Assembly: GCA_016710285.1 (NCBI GenBank)
Contig: JADJXR010000001.1
Coordinates: forward strand, 3,350,501-3,414,500
Direction: 5' to 3'
Source: Chlorobiota bacterium
GTDB lineage: Bacteria; Bacteroidota; Ignavibacteria; OLB7
Length of the DNA: 64,000 nucleotides
A program made the position numbers and the translations under genes. A model generated the notes under the pieces. It saw only the letters and a list, made by a program, of their open reading frames with translations. It searched no databases and was not told the origin of the DNA. Positions 59,178-64,000 of this stretch are shown here, one piece after another (the stretch's first letter is position 1; every line of letters starts with the position of its first letter).

Positions 59178-60469
59178 GCGAATCCGACCTTCTGGATTTC
59201 TTCCTGCTTCGCCAACACAACATCCGCGTGGTGGTGTTGGGGACGATGCTGCTGGGGATTGGCTCAGCGGCCATTGGCTGCTACGCCTTTCTTCGCAAAC
59301 GCTCGCTGGTGGGCGATGCCGTTGCCCATGCCGCGCTCCCCGGGGTTGCGGTTGCGTTCATGCTGACCGGGGTGAAAAACCCGGCGGTGATTCTGGTTGG
59401 CGCGGCCATTGCCGGGTGGCTTAGCATGGTGGCAATGGACCTGATTGTCCGCCGCTCCAAAATCCGCGAGGATGCCGCAATCGGGATCGTCCTTAGCGTC
59501 TTTTTCGGCCTGGGAATCTTGCTGCTGACGCGGATTCAAAAAAGCGGATCGGCGGATCAAGCCGGGCTGGATAAATTCCTATTCGGCCAGGCCGCATCGC
59601 TGGTGACGGGGGATGTGGTGGTGTTCGGCGCGGTCAGTTTGGGGCTGGTGGTGGGGATTGTGTTGCTCCACAAGGAGTTCAAATCCATCTCGTTCGATGC
59701 TGACTTTGCCCGCTCGATCGGCCTTCCGGTGCGCGGGCTGGAGCTTGCCATGACCACGATGCTGGTCCTTGCCGTGGTTGTTGGAATCCAAGCCGTTGGG
59801 GTGGTGCTGATGGCCGCCATGCTGATTACCCCCGCCGCCGCCGCACGCTACTGGACCGACCGCCTGACGGTGATGCTGCTTTTGGCCGGAATCTTCGGCG
59901 CGGCGGCCGGCTACGGCGGGGCCTTTGTCAGCTACGTTGCGCCGCGAATGCCCACCGGCCCCTGGATCGTCACCGCTGGAACGCTCATCTTCCTTCTGTC
60001 GCTGCTTGCTGCCCCGCGCCGTGGGGTGATTGCCCGGGTCCTGCGTAACCGCCGCAATAGCCGCAAAACGTTGGAGGAGAATATCCTGAAAACCTTGTAT
60101 CAGCTTGGCGAGGAGCCTGGGGGGATGTTCCGCCTTCACACCGCCGCCGACGTTGCGCGCCGCCGCCGAATCCCGGAATCCCAGGCACTTCGTGGGCTGG
60201 GGGTGCTGCGCCGTAGCGGGTTTATCCAGCGGACCGAAAACGGATGGAAACTGACCCAAGAAGGGGAGAAGCAAGGGCGCAGAGTGACGCGGCTTCATCG
60301 CCTGTGGGAGGTGTATCTGACCGAGCACGTCAGCATTGCCCCGGACCATGTTCACGACGATGCCGAGTCAATCGAGCATGTGCTTACCCCCGAGCTGGAA
60401 GCTGAGTTAGAGGCCGTGCTGAACCGCCCCGCCAACGACCCCCACCAACGCGCAATTCCATATCAATAA
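59174..60469 (+). CDS. Metal ABC permease fused to a DtxR/MntR-like regulatory domain (YtgCR-like)
   Basis: A 431-residue protein. Residues 1-280 form a TroC-type permease with about eight membrane helices (LLGIGSAAIGCYAFLRKRSL, GDAVAHAALPGVAVAFML, GVVLMAAMLITPAAAARYW). Residues 290-431 are soluble: a winged helix (ILKTLYQLGEEPGGMFRLHT, SQALRGLGVLRRSGFIQRTE) and a DtxR metal-binding/dimerisation segment (LHRLWEVYLTEHV, DDAESIEHVLTPELEAEL). The DDAESIEH block matches the MntR Glu/Glu/His ligand arrangement. The same order occurs in chlamydial YtgCR, where the C-terminal repressor is released by cleavage. No FeoA-like domain is present. Confidence 0.92.
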   Translation: MSESDLLDFFLLRQHNIRVVVLGTMLLGIGSAAIGCYAFLRKRSLVGDAVAHAALPGVAVAFMLTGVKNPAVILVGAAIAGWLSMVAMDLIVRRSKIREDAAIGIVLSVFFGLGILLLTRIQKSGSADQAGLDKFLFGQAASLVTGDVVVFGAVSLGLVVGIVLLHKEFKSISFDADFARSIGLPVRGLELAMTTMLVLAVVVGIQAVGVVLMAAMLITPAAAARYWTDRLTVMLLLAGIFGAAAGYGGAFVSYVAPRMPTGPWIVTAGTLIFLLSLLAAPRRGVIARVLRNRRNSRKTLEENILKTLYQLGEEPGGMFRLHTAADVARRRRIPESQALRGLGVLRRSGFIQRTENGWKLTQEGEKQGRRVTRLHRLWEVYLTEHVSIAPDHVHDDAESIEHVLTPELEAELEAVLNRPANDPHQRAIPYQ

Positions 60470-60479
60470 CCAAATACCG

Positions 60480-61292
60480 ATGGCCCAGAAACCACTCTCC
60501 ATTCTCGGCTTGCTGATGGTGGCATCGGCAACCACTTTTTCCCAAGAGATGGCAACCGACCGCCCCGACCAGACGGAATCGTCGTGGGTGATACCGAAGG
60601 GATTTCTTCAGATTGAAACGGGCCTAAGCATTGGCCGCCACACGCCCCCCCAGATTTCCGGCCAAGCTGCCCTGACGCTGCAGAACCTGAATCTTGCTTC
60701 CACGCTTGTTCGCGTTGGCGTGCTGGAGCGGCTGGAGCTTCGGTTGGAAGGGGGGTATCGGGTGGAGCGGTCGGAAGCAACGCAAAGCGTGGGGCCGATT
60801 GAAGAATCAGTTGTGGAATCGCTGGAAGGAATGGACGCAGTTGCCGTTGGGGTGAAAGTCGGAATCGCCGAGGAAGATGGCCCGCTTCCAGAAACATCGC
60901 TGATCCTTCACACCACGCTCCCCGTTGGCGATTCTCCGTTCGGCCCCAGCTACGTTCTCCCCGATTTCCGTTTCACCCTTAGCCACTCGCTGGGGAAGTC
61001 ACTCAGCTTGGGGTACAACATCGGTGCCGAGTGGGGCGATGCCGGAAACCCTCCCGACGGCATTTACACGCTGGTGGTTGGGAGCGATCTTGCCGAAACC
61101 ATTGGCGGGTTTGTTGAGCTGTTCGGGACGCTTTCGCCTGGGGGACCGCCGCAGCATACGCTGGATGGAGGGCTGACCTGGGCCGCAAGCGATGACGTGC
61201 AGCTGGATGCCTCGGCAGGAATCGGCCTGACCGAATCGGTCGAGGATTTTTTCGCCAGTGCAGGGGTCTCCTTCCGGCTGAGTGCCTGGTAG
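60480..61292 (+). CDS. Outer-membrane-type transporter, MetA-pathway phenol-degradation-like family
   Basis: A 270-residue protein with signal peptide (LSILGLLMVASATTFSQ) and a predicted beta-barrel of the PF13557 type. ATDRPDQTESSWVIPKGFLQ and IETGLSIGR form the family signature. The C-terminal residue is Trp (SFRLSAW), consistent with a barrel. It lies between the two permeases of the metal-import locus, 10 nt after the first, so it may provide outer-membrane passage, although the family is not linked to metals by sequence alone. Confidence 0.8.
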   Translation: MAQKPLSILGLLMVASATTFSQEMATDRPDQTESSWVIPKGFLQIETGLSIGRHTPPQISGQAALTLQNLNLASTLVRVGVLERLELRLEGGYRVERSEATQSVGPIEESVVESLEGMDAVAVGVKVGIAEEDGPLPETSLILHTTLPVGDSPFGPSYVLPDFRFTLSHSLGKSLSLGYNIGAEWGDAGNPPDGIYTLVVGSDLAETIGGFVELFGTLSPGGPPQHTLDGGLTWAASDDVQLDASAGIGLTESVEDFFASAGVSFRLSAW

Positions 61293-61478
61293 CCGCCCCG
61301 ACCTTCGTCGGAATGACCGCCCCGACCTTCGTCGGGGTAGCCGAAGGTCTTTAGCCTTCGGTGTCTTCTTTCTAGAAATGACTGGGCCCCGACGGAGGTC
61401 GGGGCCGCTACCCCGTCTGTTATCAACCCCGTCGGGGGTCGAAACTGCTTCCCTTCTAACTCTATTTTGGTTTCCATC
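61293..61478. repeat. Palindrome-rich intergenic segment with TCTTTAG hairpin copy 2
   Basis: A CCGACCTTCGTCGG-type unit occurs twice, the second copy forming CCCCGAC-CTTC-GTCGGGG (61321-61338). The TCTTTAG-loop hairpin lies at 61343-61361, TTTCTAGAAA at 61370-61379, and GGCCCCGAC-GGAG-GTCGGGGCC at 61385-61406. The coaX-ispH gap carries the same loop and TTTCTAGAAA. Confidence 0.7.
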
Positions 61479-62396
61479 ATGGACCTCAACGCATTCTGGA
61501 TTATTCTTACTGGCGCGCTGGCGGCGGGGGCTTGCGCGTTGGTGGGATCGTTTTTGGTGCTGCGGAAAATGGCGATGCTGGGGGATGCGATTAGCCACGC
61601 CGTGCTTCCCGGGATTGCCATTGCCTTTTTCCTGACCGGAAGCCGCGCGCCGTTGCCGATGCTGATTGGCGCGGGGGTGCTGGGGGTTGCCGCCTCGGTG
61701 ATGATCGAGGCGCTTCACCGCAGCGGAAAATTGCAGCAGGATGCCTCGATTGGCATCACCTTCACGTGGCTGTTTGCTGTTGGGGTGATCCTGATCTCAC
61801 TCTTTGCCGGCGCGGTGGACCTGGACCAGGATTGCGTGCTGTATGGTGAGATTGCCTACGTCCCGCTGGACCTGATCACCACCGGAAGCGGCGCAAGCCT
61901 TGGGCCGCGTGCGGTGTGGGTGGTGGGTGGAATCTTCCTGCTGAACCTTGTGTTTGTGGTGGCGTTCTTCCGGCGGCTGACCATCGTCTCGTTCGACCCC
62001 GCGCTGGCCGCCTCGCTTGGGATTTCCACCGCGCTGTGGCACTACGCGTTGATGGGGATGGTCTCGCTTACCACCGTTGCTTCGTTCGAGTCGGTGGGGG
62101 CAATTTTGGTGGTGGCAATGTTGATTGCCCCGGCGGCCACCGCCTACCTTCTTACCGAGCGATTGAAACGAATGCTTGTTCTTTCGGTGGCTTCGGGGGT
62201 TCTTTCGGCGGTTGGTGGATACTATCTTGCAGCACTTCTTGATGGATCGGTTGCCGGAGCAATGGCAGTGGTTGCCGGGGTGCAGTTTGCGCTGGCGGCG
62301 ATTGCAAGCCGATGGTGGGCGATAAAGGAGCAGAAATCCGCGGCGCGAAGCCATTTGCCCGAAATCGGAGAACAGCTGCCAGCGGCTGGCGGATAA
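61479..62396 (+). CDS. Metal ABC transporter permease, TroD/MntD type
   Basis: A 305-residue second permease of the cluster 9 importer from the ATG at 61479; a TTG at 61467 is the alternative. About eight membrane helices are visible, with ACALVGSFLVLRKMAMLGDA, ISHAVLPGIAIAFFL, GITFTWLFAVGVILISLFAG and VGAILVVAMLIAPAATAYLL. It lacks the regulatory domain of its partner. A split by an outer-membrane gene and 186 nt of repeats separates it from the rest of the operon. Confidence 0.92.
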   Translation: MDLNAFWIILTGALAAGACALVGSFLVLRKMAMLGDAISHAVLPGIAIAFFLTGSRAPLPMLIGAGVLGVAASVMIEALHRSGKLQQDASIGITFTWLFAVGVILISLFAGAVDLDQDCVLYGEIAYVPLDLITTGSGASLGPRAVWVVGGIFLLNLVFVVAFFRRLTIVSFDPALAASLGISTALWHYALMGMVSLTTVASFESVGAILVVAMLIAPAATAYLLTERLKRMLVLSVASGVLSAVGGYYLAALLDGSVAGAMAVVAGVQFALAAIASRWWAIKEQKSAARSHLPEIGEQLPAAGG

Positions 62397-62521
62397 GGAT
62401 TGGCGGGGAATGTTGGATGTGAAAGCAAGTGTGGTGGGACCCGTCTGCATCGTTACCCATTTGCCAAGCAAGCCATCATCAAGACGGTTCCTTGCACAAT
62501 CAATATCAACGCGCTACTCCC

Positions 62522-63091
62522 ATGAAAAAAGCCTTGAAGTGGATCGGCATTGGCCTGCTTGCTGCCTTCGTCATCATTCAATTCTTCCGTCCCGAACGCG
62601 AAAACCCGGCCAGCATTGCCGGCCAAAGCATCTGGGCCGATCCCACAATGACCCCAAAAGTGGAGCAGATACTGCGCCGCTCCTGCAACGATTGCCACTC
62701 CAACGAAACCGTCTGGCCCTGGTACAGCAACATCGCCCCTGTCTCCTGGCTTGTGGCGCATGATGTGGAAGAAGGGCGGAAGCATCTCAACTTCTCCACG
62801 TGGCTTACCCGCCCCGCCGAAAAACGGGAGCATAAGTTGGAGGAGATTGCCGAAGAAGTTCAGAAACGGGAGATGCCGCTGCCGATCTATCTTATCACCC
62901 ACGGCGACGCAGCACTGAGCAACGAAGACGTAGCGGCCCTGAAAGAATGGAGCGATTATGCCCGCCGCCAACTAACCGCTCCACCCGCGCCAAGCCCAAC
63001 AACAGCCGACTCGGGGGCAATCCCAGAAAAAAGTGCCGAGCTGAAGAAAATGGAAGAGAAGCGGGAGTTTATCCCCGAGCATCACCGCTAA
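62522..63091 (+). CDS. Haem-binding domain protein, membrane-anchored
   Basis: A 189-residue protein from the ATG at 62522. An N-terminal hydrophobic helix (WIGIGLLAAFVIIQFF) precedes a domain with the c-type haem motif CNDCH (RRSCNDCHSNETVWPWYSNI). It matches the Haem_bd (PF14376) family: WLVAHDVEEGRKHLNFSTW and a later EMPLPIYLITHGDAAL, where Met may be an axial ligand. The C-terminus is a charged Pro-rich tail. Probable periplasmic electron carrier or sensor. Confidence 0.85.
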   Translation: MKKALKWIGIGLLAAFVIIQFFRPERENPASIAGQSIWADPTMTPKVEQILRRSCNDCHSNETVWPWYSNIAPVSWLVAHDVEEGRKHLNFSTWLTRPAEKREHKLEEIAEEVQKREMPLPIYLITHGDAALSNEDVAALKEWSDYARRQLTAPPAPSPTTADSGAIPEKSAELKKMEEKREFIPEHHR

Positions 63092-63140
63092 AGCGGGTGG
63101 ATGTTTCCTTGATGTTACGCGGTTGTTCTCCAAATATTCA

Positions 63141-63848
63141 ATGCCTACACAAACCCTTGTTATCGCGATTGACGGGCCAGCCGCCAGTGGGAAAAGCACC
63201 ACTGCGCGGCTGGTTGCCGAACGGCTTGGCTACACCTACATTGACACCGGCGCAATGTACCGCGCCGTGACGTTGGCGGCGCTCCGCCGGGGCCTGGACC
63301 CATCCGATGAAGCCGCCGTTAGTGCCCTTGCCAACGCACTCCAGATTGCCTTTGTGCGCAACCCCGGCACCGGAAACCTGCAGACGCTGCTTGATGGCGA
63401 AGATGTCTCGCAGGAAATTCGCACCCCCCAGGTGACGCGGAACGTCTCGCTGGTAAGCAGCTATGCCGGCGTGCGTGGGCCGGTTGTGGCGTTGCAGCAA
63501 CGGATGGGGGAGCAAGGTGGGGTGGTGATGGATGGCCGCGACATCGGGACCGTGGTCTTCCCAAACGCCGATCTGAAAATTTTTATGGTGGCCAATTTGG
63601 ACGCACGCGCCGCGCGCCGCCATGTTGAACTGCAACACCAGGGGACCGCGATTGGGCTGGATAATCTTGCCAACGAACTTGCCGAACGGGACCGCCAAGA
63701 CAGCACCCGCCACCACAGCCCACTCCGCAAAGCCGATGACGCGGTGGAGATTGATACTTCGGGGCTGACGATTGAGGAGCAGGTGGAGAAAGTGCTGGCG
63801 TTGGTTGCAAGCCGGCAAGCCCAGCACCAGCAGAACGAACATCAGTAA
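63141..63848 (+). CDS. cmk: Cytidylate kinase
   Basis: Phosphorylates CMP and dCMP with ATP. The 235-residue bacterial-type enzyme has the P-loop IDGPAASGKSTTARLVA, YIDTGAMYRAVTLAALR, DGRDIGTVVFPNADLKIFM and RDRQDSTRHHSPLRKADDAV. I chose the ATG at 63141; an in-frame ATG at 63123 adds six residues. Confidence 0.95.
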   Translation: MPTQTLVIAIDGPAASGKSTTARLVAERLGYTYIDTGAMYRAVTLAALRRGLDPSDEAAVSALANALQIAFVRNPGTGNLQTLLDGEDVSQEIRTPQVTRNVSLVSSYAGVRGPVVALQQRMGEQGGVVMDGRDIGTVVFPNADLKIFMVANLDARAARRHVELQHQGTAIGLDNLANELAERDRQDSTRHHSPLRKADDAVEIDTSGLTIEEQVEKVLALVASRQAQHQQNEHQ

Positions 63849-63875
63849 AACCACCGCCACCTTCTTGTGAAGCCA

Positions 63876-64000
63876 TGACCTTCGACACCTTCCGCAGCTA
63901 CTGCTTGGCCAAGCCGCACACGGACGAAAGTATGCCGTTCGATAACCAAACGCTGGTGTTCAAGGTTGCCGGGAAGATGTTCGCCCTTGCCAGCACCGAT
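63876..64000 (+). CDS. MmcQ/YjbR family DNA-binding protein, 5' part
   Basis: The first 41 codons of a gene cut by the window end. MTFDTFRSYCLAKPHTDESM, then PFDNQTLVFKVAGKMFALAS, is the typical N-terminus of MmcQ/YjbR proteins (CyaY-like fold, about 115-120 residues). It starts 27 nt after cmk. Confidence 0.8.

Overview
The window is a dense, mostly GC-rich stretch of bacterial chromosome. Several predicted secreted proteins end in type IX secretion (T9SS) sorting domains. Several promoters fit the Bacteroidota -33 TTG / -7 TAnnTTTG pattern with a 19-21 nt spacer. Shine-Dalgarno sequences are sparse. Together these point to the Bacteroidota/Chlorobiota (FCB) group. A GC-rich, Kapaibacteria-like or deep Chlorobiota-like lineage is my inference, since no rRNA is present. 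I found no tRNA, rRNA, CRISPR array or intact insertion sequence.

Layout. 26-5374 (minus) is a run of housekeeping genes: glutaryl-CoA dehydrogenase, dut, an AI-2E-type permease, an RsmI-like methylase with a long RGG/RD-type repeat tail, and bcp. 5641-12541 (plus) holds a PolX/PHP protein, folD, an RluA-type pseudouridine synthase, plsC, TraB/GumN, a glutaminyl cyclase lipoprotein and coaX. A patchwork of palindromes follows, then ispH and a KTSC protein (minus). hisC, hppD and glutamate dehydrogenase (plus) come next. 18931-23052 carries a LuxR-type regulator and a T9SS protein split by a frameshift. 23282-28521 has a small dimeric-barrel protein, rpe, a Lon-like protease broken by a frameshift at its active site, and glyQS.

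28835-40257 is accessory. A regulator fusing an IS630-type transposase DNA-binding region to a LuxR output domain is followed by a series of secreted proteins, several with T9SS tails. These include two large tandem paralogous beta-propeller-like proteins of very different base composition. 40361-43875 (minus) is a heterodimeric ABC exporter. 44696-46570 is an AT-rich DUF262/DUF1524 gene of the GmrSD type, probably acquired. GAF and TMTC-like membrane glycosyltransferase genes (minus), a YdeP-type molybdopterin oxidoreductase, an NtrC-type response regulator, a lipoprotein, trmO, a TruC-like synthase and a cyclophilin follow.

56172-62396 is a metal-import locus: a DtxR/MntR regulator with its own promoter and candidate operator, a cyclic-phosphate-processing receiver (cREC) protein, a substrate-binding lipoprotein, an ATPase, a permease fused to a second DtxR-like domain (as in chlamydial YtgCR), an outer-membrane-type protein and a second permease. 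A haem-binding protein, cmk and the start of an MmcQ/YjbR gene close the window.

The most distinctive points are the PolX protein whose polymerase acidic residues appear lost while the PHP nuclease site is intact, the transposase-LuxR fusion, the YtgCR-like permease-repressor fusion, and an intergenic hairpin repeat with an invariant TCTTTAG loop and compensating stem changes.
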